A DNA stretch of 64,000 nucleotides from Aphanomyces cochlioides (Eukaryota > Oomycota > Saprolegniomycetes > Saprolegniales > Verrucalvaceae), in contig JAHQRK010000041.1 of assembly GCA_019828595.1 (NCBI GenBank), positions 186,001 through 250,000 of the forward strand, written 5' to 3'. How positions within the stretch are numbered: position 1 is the stretch's first letter; the number at the start of each line of letters is the position of its first letter. Shown one piece after another: positions 21,098 through 32,532 of this stretch. The translations under genes were made by a program, and so were the position numbers. Under the pieces are notes generated by a model, which saw only the letters and a list, made by a program, of their open reading frames with translations, did no database searches and had not been told where the DNA came from.

Positions 21098-22426
21098 TTT
21101 GAGGAACTTTTGATTTTACCCAAGACAACAACAATGGAAGCTTCAACGATTTTCACTGCCGATAGCGTACTCCCCGCGCAGACGTCGAGACCCATAACTA
21201 CACGAGGTGTGGGGAGCTCGATGTCTCCAGGGATTACTCTTGAGGGAGTGGATGGAGTTGAGATTTCTGTACCTATGACGCAATCATCCGACACTCGTCC
21301 TTCAAGTCCAGTTACAACTGAAGAACACCAATTTACTCCTGATATGTCCATTTTGAACTCGAGCACCCGCGAATTTGACCCCTTGGGCAATGACAATGGA
21401 TCTCCGCTACCATCCCTCATGGATCTATTGGACGATGTTTCTGTTCCAGCCAGGCCACAAACGAATGCGACAACGGCTGATGCCCCAACCAACCGCCCAC
21501 GCACTCTGCGAATTCCAACCGACGATGATGACATCGATGAAGTGTTGTTTATCGATGACCACCGCGAAGTGGCATCAATGCGAAATCGAATTTCAACTAT
21601 TCAATACCAAGTCAACTGGAAGTTTCAACGCCCGGATGGACTCGACAAAGACTGGTTCGACGAAAAAGACCTCAGCGGGTGTCAAGAAGCCGTGGCGATG
21701 TACCAACGATGGCGACAAGCTGGAGCCCACTTCCTCACGAACACTGGTCTCGCCCCAACGCTTGCTGAATTTCGAGCGATGGATCCTCTGTGGCTAGAAA
21801 TTGGCAACAACAGTGACAAATCTTGTCTTGCGGCTGCAATCCGAATCGTTGCTACCAATTTGAATGTCTCCAATTTTGAGCTCAGCGAAGAAGTCATTTC
21901 GGGTTTCAAAGAGGCCCATGGAGTTCCTCAAGACGCGGGCATTCCCCCTTCCAAGATGCATGATTTTCTCAAGCTGGCATACACACATGGATTCCACTAC
22001 AACGACGCCATATTCTCCCGTCAACTGCTCAAGCAATCGGTGGGTGATCCAATTCGTGATATCTGTAGAGCGATATTGGATGAGCCTGACGGAGAATTCT
22101 TGGTTGTTTCTGTCACTGATTCAACATCCCATTGCTGGGTCCTCGCCAAGCGATACAAGCGCTGCATAGACCGAAGTCTATGTATGATCCAAGACAATGA
22201 AAATGTATACCCCCTGGGTCAGATGCCAAGAGTCAGTTTTATCCGACATATTCGCCGTGTTAGCTTACAAACACCGAAGAAATCGAAGTCCCAACGTCGA
22301 AGCGAATCAAGAAAACGAAAAGCCAAATTGATTTCCAATTCAGCCTAGCAGTTGGAAATGGGATGAGCCTTCGGGCAATATTAGTTTGTAGTTTACATTA
22401 ACTACAAATAGACTCCCCATTGACAT
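21098..22426 (+). mobile_element. Family A copy A5, ORF3-only truncation
   Basis: A 1.33-kb copy. After the tRNA come 8 bases (TTTGAGGA, 21098-21105) not found at this place in other family A copies; family A sequence then starts 28 nt before the ORF3 ATG. It is a truncation event separate from A4/A6/A8, yet also keeps just ORF3 and the 3' end. Confidence 0.93.
21134..22348 (+). CDS. ORF3: chromodomain-like and cysteine-peptidase-like protein (solo copy)
   Basis: 404 codons from ATG 21134, uninterrupted, the same protein as described at 54443. The start lies 36 nt from the 5' end of the divergent tRNA-Asn gene, so there is almost no room for an independent promoter. Confidence 0.8.
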   Translation: MEASTIFTADSVLPAQTSRPITTRGVGSSMSPGITLEGVDGVEISVPMTQSSDTRPSSPVTTEEHQFTPDMSILNSSTREFDPLGNDNGSPLPSLMDLLDDVSVPARPQTNATTADAPTNRPRTLRIPTDDDDIDEVLFIDDHREVASMRNRISTIQYQVNWKFQRPDGLDKDWFDEKDLSGCQEAVAMYQRWRQAGAHFLTNTGLAPTLAEFRAMDPLWLEIGNNSDKSCLAAAIRIVATNLNVSNFELSEEVISGFKEAHGVPQDAGIPPSKMHDFLKLAYTHGFHYNDAIFSRQLLKQSVGDPIRDICRAILDEPDGEFLVVSVTDSTSHCWVLAKRYKRCIDRSLCMIQDNENVYPLGQMPRVSFIRHIRRVSLQTPKKSKSQRRSESRKRKAKLISNSA

Positions 22427-22440
22427 TGAGCTATAGAGGA
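22427..22440 (-). repeat. Target duplication (right side of A5)
   Basis: TGAGCTATAGAGGA, exact, followed by spacer B. Confidence 0.95.
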
Positions 22441-23323
22441 TTCCATACTATACTTCCCTCACCGTTTCAAACATACACTCATACAATACCTACAATGACA
22501 ATCCATATCACACCCGTGCATCATGTCACCGTCGTAGTCACCACTCGCTTCTCCGAATATCGACACATTTATACAGAGAAACTACGTCACCAGGCACACC
22601 GACGCTTCTCTCAGATAAAACATTGTTGATAAACTCGAGACCTTCACTTCGACAATCTACACCAGCACATGGAACAAGAATTATACACTTTCATGACTGT
22701 CAAAAACATCCTATTCAGAAAGCCTCGAAAACACTACCACCATTTCTGTAGAATGTGAAACAAAATCAAGTCCAATCAAGATGATATGAACTGTTTGAAA
22801 CAAGTTGAGCGATGTTGCTTGATGGATTGAGTACGATAAACAGTTGGTGTAGCTTTGCTGTTGTTTAGTGAAAAGAATTTAATGTTGTGCCGAATGGAAA
22901 TATGATTGATATTCTGATTGAACATGTGTTTACCAGGTATATTTTTGTTTCATGGAAACCTATGAATTTGTTCTGCGGAGTATTGAGGATATACCCTCCC
23001 ATTCCTTGCGCGAGCAGGAGACTGATATGCTCTCAATAAGTCGATGTACCGCACGAAACTTTGTTTCGGACAAGATTTCGATCCGAAGAAGAGTCAAAAT
23101 CGGAACTGCTCGCGTATTTTAGACGGGTATCATGTCCATGTGAAATTTTGATGTCCATTGGTCGAATCGTGTTTTTGTGGAGAGATTGGAGTGTAAAGTG
23201 TTTGTTTTGATTGACGTGTGTTTGGTTACGATGTGCATAATGTCTGTGTCCGTGGTGGTTGTTTGTAGTGGAAAGGATTGTATGAGTGTATGTGTGGCAC
23301 GGTGGGTATACGATAGTATGGAA
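22441..23323. repeat. Spacer B (883 bp)
   Basis: Standard copy with one private change near the right end (TTTGTAGTGG for TTTGCAGTGG). Joins an uninserted tRNA on the right. No gene seen. Confidence 0.85.
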
Positions 23324-23396
23324 TCCTCTATAGCTCAGTTGGTAGAGCGTACGGCTGTTAACCGTAAGGTCGCAGGTTCGAACCCTGCTGGAGGAG
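23324..23396 (+). tRNA. tRNA-Asn (GTT), uninserted 5' flank
   Basis: Same 73-nt sequence with native spacer B upstream. Confidence 0.97.
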
Positions 23397-24348
23397 TTCT
23401 TTTCTCTCTTTTGCATATCCATAACTGATCACCAATACAAATACTGACGTGTAGATTCTCGGCATGTCTTCTTCGAGTCAACATATGCGTAAATAAGAAG
23501 ACTATGTCACGCCAATCCAATACCAGTCCTTTATCTCCAATATGATGTGGAATGGCCTCAAAATTGCTGCTCATCAACTAGTGCGCAAGTCATTGCAGAA
23601 TACATAAGAGAAACTCCAATGAGCGATTCTCTGACAGCAACAGATGTGCGCCACGCTAACTTGGCTTGTATTGGACTTGAGGAGAGATCACTCATATGGT
23701 GTCTTTTAGACTTTGTCAACTGATATCTTAGACAACGGATCACGGTCGTCAAGAGCGACCTAGAGACAAGTATTCCATTGACTTGGTTTGAAATATCATA
23801 GCACATGGATGTACTCACTCCATTACCTTGTTCTTTGCATAGAATGTGATCGTCTCCAATGTGGACTGTGTCAAATTTCGGTGGTATACATGGACATATT
23901 TTCACGACGTTAACATCGATCGAAATCAATCCATATACCGCATCTCAAGACCACAATCGTAACATTCCTACCATTTTATGCAGCTTGCTGCCAAACATAT
24001 TCTGGAGAAAGTTCTGTCGCATATGTGTGTGATATTGCTGTTATGCATCCGTGTGAATCGTTTCTTGGCTTGTCGACTGACAGCGCCAACAAAGCAGAAA
24101 TGACACAGACTTGAAATAGTTGTGTAGATAGTCTCAATTACAGTATTGAGATATTTACAAACACGACAAATGATATCATTAAAAGGTGCACAGCAGAATA
24201 AAACGTGTCCATTCTTTCCTCGCGTCTTAATCAAAGATGTCAGAAGCTACTCATTCTATAGACTTGATGTGAAAGCTATTGCGAGTTGGATGTGTTTGTT
24301 GCGATCACGTCGATAAGTTGGAAGGGATATGCAAAAGAGAGAAAAGAA
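23397..24348. repeat. Spacer A (952 bp), variant
   Basis: Shares the CATCCGTGTG and GTGTAGATAG variants with the copy at 20073. No gene seen. Confidence 0.85.
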
Positions 24349-24421
24349 CTCCTCCAGCAGGGTTCGAACCTGCGACCTTACGGTTAACAGCCGTACGCTC
24401 TACCAACTGAGCTATAGAGGA
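24349..24421 (-). tRNA. tRNA-Asn (GTT)
   Basis: Same 73-nt sequence; 5' end abuts the full-length element B3. Confidence 0.97.
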
Positions 24422-24473
24422 AGTTTCCAATTTGCCAGCTACCCCGCAGTACCACTCTACGCTATCTGACAAT

Positions 24474-27472
24474 ATGGTTGCTACCCGCTCGACCAACCCT
24501 CGTGCCCCATCTTGCTCCTCCGCGTTCTCTCCCTCGGCGTCCAGCCCCAGCGATATGGACGTCATCGTCGTTGCTGACCCATCCCCAAGCGATACCGACA
24601 TGGCGTCGTCGTTGGAAGAGGACGTCGACGATGCTTCCAACGCTTCGCATCATGACGCGTCTACGAATCCGCTCCCTACTCCAACGCGCGTTCCGTTTCC
24701 ACGTCAACGTGCAACCCCTTCGAAACCGCGCCGTTTTGAACCCTTGCCTGTGACTCGCTCGACGAAGGCTTGCGATCCCGCGAATGATCCAACGACCTCT
24801 GACACTTGCGACGAAGCCTGGCAAGACGGCGTTCCAACCTCGGAAGATGTGCTCATGACGTCAACGACCTTGCCCGAAGAATCTCCATCAACCACGTCCA
24901 TCGTGAGTGATGGTGGCTTGCCTGGCAAGACTCCGTTGGGTTCTGTTCCTTTCGAGAATGTTCTCTCGACGAGTGATAGTGGCTTCTCGAAGACTCGCTC
25001 AAGCACCGACGTCAACATGACGACATGTCAAGGAAGATTCGAGAACAGTCCATCCCTGAGTGAAGGTCCCTTCTCGAAGAATCCCCCGAGCGACAAGTCC
25101 ACTCTGGCGACAGGTCAAGATCCCATCGAGACTAGTCGCTCCATGAGTGATGGTCTCTTCTCGAAGAATCATCGGGCAAGATCTGGAACAATCGCGAACA
25201 ACCCTGTGGCCAGTGTTGGTCATGGGAATACTCAAGACCAAGTCACCCATGGAAGCTTCTCGAAGTCCAACGCGAGTGAAGGTCAAACGTGTGACTCTGT
25301 CCACCATGGGACAGGGTCCGGACAAGACCAAGCCTCTGACGCACGCTTGAGTGTTGGTCTGACGCACGACTCGGACTCTCACTCAGTCCGCCAGCCGTCG
25401 TCTCGGCTTCACCCGGATCGCATTTGGAAAACATTTCTCAATCTGGCGGAGCCCAGACACCTGGCCGTGGCCAACCCAACAACCGCCAGGCCCCCAACGA
25501 CGTATGGGCCTTCCAAGCGCAACAGCGGTCTCAGTCTGCCAAGGCCATCAAGACCAAGGACGTTGCTCCTTACCAGCCCACGATGGAGGAACTCGAACCC
25601 CTCCTTCGCAAGCGTGCTGCTGGAACCCTCACGTTTGAAGACACCCTCCCGATCCAGAAGCACTCGGCGCGCGGCATCGTCGGCTGGTTGCAGATGCCCA
25701 CGGGTGCACACACGAAGACCATCGATGTTTCAGCTGCCATGGCATCGATCCTTTTCGACAACCAAGCCCTCGGCCTCGACACTGCGATTGCTGACATTGT
25801 GAGATGCGAGAAGGACATCCCGAACCGCATGCTCAAGTGGGGTGTTGCCTCTCACGAAGCGATGACGAAGCTGCGAGGCATCGCGTTTAAGATTCAAGTC
25901 GCTCGAGATGGCTCGTCCCAACACTTCACGATGAACGTTCCGCACGTCCTCGGCGGATTTTTCATGGACATCCCTCAAGGCCTTCAAGATCAAGACGAAG
26001 AGCGCCTGATCTTCGACGTCATGACCAAGTTGGAGCCACGCTTCCTGTGGGGCTCCTACCCCAACGTTTCCTCTTCAAGCGGTATGGCGAGCTCTCGGTA
26101 CCGCCTTTACTTTGAAGGAACCTCCGTACCAACGACCATACAGCGCGACGGCCGTCTCGTCGAAGAAATTCTTTTCAAGGGCCGTTGTCTCCGCGTGTAC
26201 GGTCAAGGGTGGTATTTTCGTGACAAGAACTTGGTTCGTTTGGACCTTGATGCAACGTCCCGCCAATATGGATTGAACAAGCCAGCTCCCAGCCCAACCA
26301 ACCCGCCTTCTTCGACTCCCAAGGCGCCAAAACGTCGGAAAACTGCGCAAGCCAACCCTCCGCAGTGGACTGGCGTCAAGGCGTCGAGAGGCAAGCGCAA
26401 GAAGACGCAACAGCAAGTGGATTCCCCCGAGCATGGCCGCTCTTGGATTTCGCCCAACATGTTTGAAGCCCTCGACGAACGTGTGTGTGTCAACCCCGAG
26501 GAACACGTTGCTCAGTTTGGCGATTACAAGATCTCAACGATTGTACCCAAGCTGGACGTCTCGGATGACCCTCCCCACCTCCCTACGTCCGGTCAATTTG
26601 TCGGCGGCACCAAGATCCAAGATGGCGTTCCCAAGCGCATAGAAATGTCTCTTGACGAAATTCTCGCCGAACTACAAGACCTCGACACCAAGACAGCCAA
26701 AGTTCCATTGCATCTCTCAACCCAAGTCGAAGATGCAGTGACCAACAGCTCGTTCAACCTTGCCCAACTCATCAACGACGGCCGCGTCGACATGCTGTGT
26801 AGCCATCTCGAGCGTTCCCCGATTGAATTTGGCTTGCAACTGCACCGACTTTTTGATGAAGACCGTGCATGCTTTGAGTACTTTGTGAGACAACGCCTCC
26901 TCCATCGGTGGCTTCGAGCGACTTGGGGTGGAGACAAACCGTTCTCCCAGCTGTACTCATTGACGTGGGGTGTGCGTATGACCCGCGAGCACGTTCAAGC
27001 CATCTTCAGCAACATCGAGCTATTCAAGAACATCGACTTCATCGATACTACCATTGACGGCGACGAGATTTCCCTCCACCGCGGCGACCTGGAAGAAGTG
27101 TTGGCTGTGGCAGAAGTTCTCTTGGCCATTCATGCTCCAACGTACTACAACAGTGATGCTGCGATCGTGGCCTCTACCAAGTACCCGGTCACTGCACTGG
27201 CTTCTCATTTGGGCTCCCGCTGTTTGTCGGGCGTATCGCTATCTGCCATATTGCTTGACACGAGCTTCGGCCTCTTGATTTGGAATATCATGGAAACGTT
27301 GTATGCCGGCGAAGACGAGAAGTCGCGATACGTCTTGACCACGATCCTGGAATTCCATGAGGCTGGCTCCCTGGACCCCACCTTCGACAACCAAGTGATG
27401 TTCCAACCCGACACTCAGACACTCATGCTGGGAGATGTTGCGAACGCAACGTCTGTCGCGTTCCGTGGCTAA
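24474..27472 (+). pseudogene. Family B ORF1, one frame break
   Basis: Starts at ATG 24474 (context gacaatATGG, parallel to family A). The first frame stays open to 25802, but the part conserved with family A (from NDVWAFQAQQ on) is in another frame, which opens at 25340 and runs to the stop at 27472. The break therefore lies between 25340 and about 25480. The total length of 2999 nt fits either a 2-nt insertion or a 1-nt deletion. The N-terminal third is longer than in family A and contains four imperfect repeats of about 87 nt, each with a GxFSK motif (near 24970-25270). A KR-rich stretch (KRRKT…GKRKKT) may be a nuclear localisation signal. No zinc knuckle or known RNA-binding domain can be named. 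Confidence 0.85.
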
Positions 27473-30400
27473 GGTGGTCGCGGCCGGTCTCTTCACCAAG
27501 TTCCCCATACTCGAACTGACCACTGCCAACCTCAATGGGCTGAAAGACAACGGACATCTTGTGGCGCGGCGACTCCAAATTCCGACCCAAGCCGTTTTCT
27601 TTCAAGAAACCAAAATCAATAACATCAAACATCTCGAAACCTTCCAACTCCACCTCAACAACGAAGTAGGCGTTGGCAAATACAAGCTCTTCACCAACGA
27701 TCTCCGCACTGATCGCGTCGACTCACTCAACAATCGGCGCTGCGGTGTGGCATCGTATTTCCATGGATCCATGCCTGGATTCCTCGACCTGCAACACTTG
27801 ACCACCCATGACCGACCTGGAAGATACATGGTTGTTCGAACTCAGTGGGACGGCGTTCCTGTGTACTTTCACAACGTCTATGCCCCGGTTATCGCTCACT
27901 CTCGAGCACCGTTTTTCGACGATCTGCCTCGCGACTTTGAAGACGACAGCATTCACTTTGTCGGAGGCGATTTCAACTTACCCCTGGAAGAGCATCTGGA
28001 CGCGACTCGACCTCGCCAAGACCACAACGCTGGTAAGGCGGAATGCATTGCCTGGCTTTCAGCACTTGGTGTTATCGATGCGTGGAGGATGCACCACCCC
28101 AACGAGCGCGTTTACAGCGGCCCTGGTCGAAGCAACCGCCTCGACTACCTGTTTGTGGACCAAGATATCGTCGCTCAAACGTACGCACGTTCAAGCTATT
28201 CCCCAAGCAGCTTTGCAGGCGACCACATGGAACACAAAGTGGTCCTCTCCTGCGAGCAGCGAGCTCCCGACCGAAGTTACTGGCGCCTCCCCCGTGAGCT
28301 CTTAAAGAACCCTCAAGTAGTCGCAGCGATCAAGGCCGAAGCCAATCAACTTTTGGACGAGATGCGCGCAGACGACACTCAAAACTTTGGCGCAAAGTGG
28401 TACGGCTGGTTGAAGAGAATGAAGAAGCGTCTCCAAGTCAGTCATCGCCAGTACATTGACTCGATGAAGTACACACTCAACAGCCTCAAGATGAAGTGGC
28501 TTACTTCCCGCCGAGCATTCGACATGGGACTCGTTGAGACATCCATTGTTAATACCGCCCGTCAAGCCCTTGACACTGCCCGCAGCGAGTACCGACAGTT
28601 CAACCTGGATCAGCAATTCGACTTTCACGCCAACGTCAACGAGCGAGGTACCAGTCACTTTTTTCGTCGACCCAAGGGGATCAAAGTGCCGCTCTCGTCC
28701 GTGACAATCAACGGTGTAACGTCGACTGACCCGTCTGAAGTCAAGGCTGGTTTTACGTCTCATTGGAAAAACATCATGGTCACTCCAAGAGACCAACCAC
28801 CGTTGAATCGGGCCCGTCGCCGAGCTATCATTCGAGCCATTACTCGACGTCTCACTCAAGAACAGCGCGACGCTCTGGAAAGTCCTCTCACGGCGGAAGA
28901 CCTGTGCGGCGCGCTCAAGTCTATGAACCCGAACAAGTCTCCTGGTTCAGACGGCTGGCCTGCAGCTTTCTTTCAAGTCTCCCCGGACGTATTCGCCCAA
29001 ATCCTGCTCAAGGTGTTCAACTACCAACTCACCCATCACGGTCACCTCCTGCTCCAACAACGCCGAAGTGCAGTGGCGCTCTTGTTCAAGGCTGGAGACA
29101 GAGGCGACCCTGGCAACTATCGGCCGATTACTCTCATGTCGGTTGAAGTCAAGATTCTATCGCGGGCGCTGGCCTACCGTCTTGCACAAGTTGCCCCATA
29201 CCTCGCTCACCCAAGCCAAGCTGGTTTTGTCCCTGGCCGTCGCTTGCACGACCACGTGATGCTGGTACAAGCATTGCAGACTTTCTGTACCAATGAAGAC
29301 CACGACTACTACGCGACGTTTCTCGACTTTTCCAAGGCATACGATATGGTTGACCAAGGCTTTCTCTTCGACGTACTCAAGGAGATGAACATCGGTCCCA
29401 CATTTGTGTCTTGGGTTCAGTTGCTTTACAATACGCCTCTGGTCCAGATCATTTTCAACGACGGTCTTGGCCCTACCATACGGCCTACCCGCGGAGTCAA
29501 GCAAGGTTGCCCCCTATCGTGCATGCTCTTCGTACTTTACCTCGAGCCACTCGGCGAAATGCTACGCGGATCTCCTGATTTTGGTATTCCCCTTCCAAAT
29601 GGAGACTCACTGACGAGCATCTACTTTGCCGACGACACGACTCTACTCTCGTCATCCCTCCAAGCGGCGGTCGAGCAAATGGCAATTGTCGAAGACTTTT
29701 GCTCTGTGTCTGGAGCTCGTCTCAACGTTGCCAAGTGCATGACTTTGGCGCTCAACAACAATCTCGATATCGAAGACATCGACGATGGTGGCCTCTTGAA
29801 CGTCTTGCCGAGCGAGAAGCCAGTGAAATACCTTGGTATTCTCTTTGGCCACCGACTGCCGCGCGATTTTCAAGTCCAGCAACTGAACGACAAGTTTCTG
29901 GCTGCGCGTTTCAAACGTGGGGAAGTCGTGCGCGAACCATCCAAGGCCGCAAACTCATCGTATCGACCATGTTGTTGTCGTTGTTATGGCATGTCACGGC
30001 TGCAGTGTATGTGCCTCCAACGATGGTTGCCGTTTGGCAAAGAATGGTCAACAAGTACATCCTTGGTCGGAAGACGCAAATCACCGACCATCATCGCTCA
30101 ACTATTTGCCGCAAGTGGCAGTTCGATCAAAAACTCGGCCTCGGTATTCCGCATGTGGCTTCGAAGCTTCGGACTCAGCGACTGCTGCGGCTCCAACTCT
30201 TGATGCAGCCCAATTCACCCAACACATTTGCCCCATGGAAGTTGCTTGTCAAGAGACAATTTTCCCGTGTCATGAACAAGCTGTATCGCGACACCCACCC
30301 GTTCGACTTTCTCACGTACTTCCCCAACCACAGCTCCAAGTGGTTGTTTTTGTGGGAGCTGCATCCTCTTTGGCACGACATTTGGCATCAATGGGCCGCC

Positions 30401-31591
30401 ACACCTATGGCCAAGCGAACCGCTTCGCCACCAAGCCTCGAAGAACTTTTGAACCTCCCCGTGTGGCTGACATCCTACCCCGCTCTGCAAGTTGGTCCTG
30501 CGGGTGCTACATCAAATGTCGTGAAGACTGCTCTGTGTCGTCGATGGTGTAGACATGCGTCTCAAAACGGTTTCCACTGCCTCAAAGACTTCTTGACACG
30601 GCAAGGGACATGGCCTACAAGAGCTGCGTTTATTGATCGACTGTCATCCAACAACCGTGCGGCACAAGTGACGTTACAAGCGAACGGCGCGATGGGATTT
30701 GCAGCACCCGAACGTGCTGGTCAAGTTTATAGCCACCTCACCAAGATATTCGACCAAGTCCTCCGCACGTCTGGCGTTCGAACTGGAACTGCTTTGACCG
30801 ATATCGATACAACAAGTCACCCTTTCAAGGCACTTTTCAAAGATCAATTGCTATCCTTCGAGCGTTGGCCCAAGCGACTCGTATCACGTTTGGCGCATCA
30901 CGCCCCTTCGGATGGAAAACCGCACCCAGTGGCGACATCGTCCCGCGTCGAGCAACAAGATATTGCGACCTACGTGCGACTCATCCGCAAAACATGCCGT
31001 TGGCCGCCTCCCCTCCATGGCGACGTTTGGTTTCGACTGTTGTTCAACATGCTGCCTGTCAACTCGCGCTTGTTCTACTTGCAACCTCAGCAGCCAGACG
31101 TAATTTGCTGTGTCTATACCAATTGCGACGCACCGGAGAACCAACACCACGCCTTCCACACCTGCTCTCGCGTGTATCCCCTTTGGCGTTTTCACGCGAC
31201 CGCTTGGCGATGCTTCGGTGTCAATTTCGATTGGACTGCCATCACCAACATCGACCGCTTTCAAGTCAACGAACGCGGTAGCCAGCTTCAAGACATACTG
31301 TTTGTGCTCTGGGCTCTTCTGTGTGCTTCCAACCTTCACTATATTTGGACAACGCACAACGCCGCCAAGTTCGAATCGAAGAAGCCGCCTCCGCCAGAAA
31401 TTTGGCAAGAAGTCAGCTTCATCCGATGGCATGCATCGATCCGCAGATGGCTTCGCCTCCAAGAAGTTGACAGCCCTCAACGAGTGGAAGCAATTTCAGC
31501 AATCAATACTTTGCATAGACAACCTGTCTATCGCCCACTGGTAGCCAAGTACCCGACTTTGCTCGCGCTCCAACCTTCAGCCCCAAATTAA
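27435..31591 (+). pseudogene. Family B ORF2, one frameshift
   Basis: Starts at ATG 27435, overlapping the ORF1 end. Endonuclease and reverse transcriptase motifs match B1 (QETK, GGDFN, GDH, LDFSKAYD, FADD). At 29903-29908 the sequence GCTGCGCGTTTC replaces GCTGCGTTTC of B1, B6 and B8: a CG dinucleotide has been added. The frame is lost just after the reverse transcriptase core (KFLAA), and the C-terminal part with the CCHC knuckle resumes in the shifted frame to 31591. Confidence 0.92.
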
Positions 31592-31673
31592 CAAGCCCCA
31601 AGTATTTATTCAACAAGTCAAAAATCGCTGTACTCCAAAGCCCAAAGTAGAAAATCTGCTGAAGCATTTGGAA

Positions 31674-31748
31674 GTGGGATGAGCCGTTAGTAGGCAATAT
31701 TAGTATTAGTAGATATTGAAAGTCTATTAATATACCTCCCCATTGCAG
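31674..31748 (+). other. Structured 3' terminus of family B (predicted RNA fold)
   Basis: Three helices can be drawn. P1 is GTGGG (31674-31678) with CCCAT (31739-31743), one G-T pair. P2 is GCC (31683) with GGC (31693). P3 is ATTAGTAGA (31705-31713) with TCTATTAAT (31723-31731), one G-T pair. Family A has the same layout with different bases in P3 and the P2 loop (55667-55735). GGGATGAGCC, GGCAATATTAGT and CTCCCCATTG are shared. LINE reverse transcriptases often recognise 3' RNA structure, so this is a likely recognition element. Confidence 0.65.
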
Positions 31749-31762
31749 TGAGCTATAGAGGA
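31749..31762 (-). repeat. Target duplication between B3 and B4
   Basis: TGAGCTATAGAGGA, exact; only host sequence between the stacked elements. Confidence 0.95.
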
Positions 31763-32518
31763 TATGCCGTTGGCCGCCTCCCCTCCATGGCGACGTTTGG
31801 TTTCGACTGTTGTTCAACATGCTGCCTGTCAACTCGCGCTTGTTCTACTTGCAACCTCAGCAGCCAGACGTAATTTGCTGTGTCTATACCAATTGCGACG
31901 CACCGGAGAACCAACACCACGCCTTCCACACCTGCTCTCGCGTGTATCCCCTTTGGCGTTTTCACGCGACCGCTTGGCGATGCTTCGGTGTCAATTTCGA
32001 TTGGACTGCCATCACCAACATCGACCGCTTTCAAGTCAACGAACGCGGTAGCCAGCTTCAAGACATACTGTTTGTGCTCTGGGCTCTTCTGTGTGCTTCC
32101 AACCTTCACTATATTTGGACAACGCACAACGCCGCCAAGTTCGAATCGAAGGAGCCGCCTCCGCCAGAAATTTGGCAAGAAGTCAGCTTCATCCGATGGC
32201 ATGCATCGATCCGCAGATGGCTTCGCCTCCAAGAAGTTGACAGCCCTCAACGAGTGGAAGCAATTTCAGCAATCAATACTTTGCATAGACAACCTGTCTA
32301 TCGCCCACTGGTAGCCAAGTACCCGACTTTGCTCGCGCTCCAACCTTCAGCCCCAAATTAACAAGCCCCAAGTATTTATTCAACAAGTCAAAAATCGCTG
32401 TACTCCAAAGCCCAAAGTAGAAAATCTGCTGAAGCATTTGGAAGTGGGATGAGCCGTTAGTAGGCAATATTAGTATTAGTAGATATTGAAAGTCTATTAA
32501 TATACCTCCCCATTGCAG
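31763..32518 (+). mobile_element. Family B copy B4, 5'-truncated
   Basis: A 756-bp copy of the ORF2 end and 3' UTR, lying outside B3 and thus probably inserted earlier at the same tRNA. Confidence 0.93.
31765..32361 (+). pseudogene. ORF2 C-terminal fragment (family B)
   Basis: The final 198 residues (from CRWPPPLHGD), with the CCHC knuckle, open to the natural stop; no catalytic motif. Confidence 0.9.
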
Positions 32519-32532
32519 TGAGCTATAGAGGA
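32519..32532 (-). repeat. Target duplication (right side of B4)
   Basis: TGAGCTATAGAGGA, exact, followed by spacer B. Confidence 0.95.

Larger units (their letters stand above)
24422..31748 (+). mobile_element. Family B copy B3, full length (reference copy)
   Basis: 7327 bp from AGTTTCCAATTTGCC to CTCCCCATTGCAG, flanked by the tRNA on the left and a 14-bp target duplication on the right. Order: 52-nt 5' UTR, ORF1, ORF2 (38-nt overlap) and a 157-nt 3' UTR with the structured terminus. No poly(A) tail or terminal repeat is present. The first 30 nt of the 5' UTR are nearly the same as in family A. ORF1 and ORF2 each contain one frame break, so this copy is not autonomous as assembled. Confidence 0.94.

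Noticed and set aside
28302..28859. Long antisense and alternate-frame ORFs inside ORF2 and ORF3 (up to about 200 codons)
   Set aside because: They are shadows of the real coding frames, repeated in each element copy, without domains.
24422..31748. LTR retrotransposon or DNA transposon
   Set aside because: There are no terminal direct or inverted repeats, no integrase, protease/gag order or transposase. The APE endonuclease plus RT, 5' truncations and target duplications identify LINEs.
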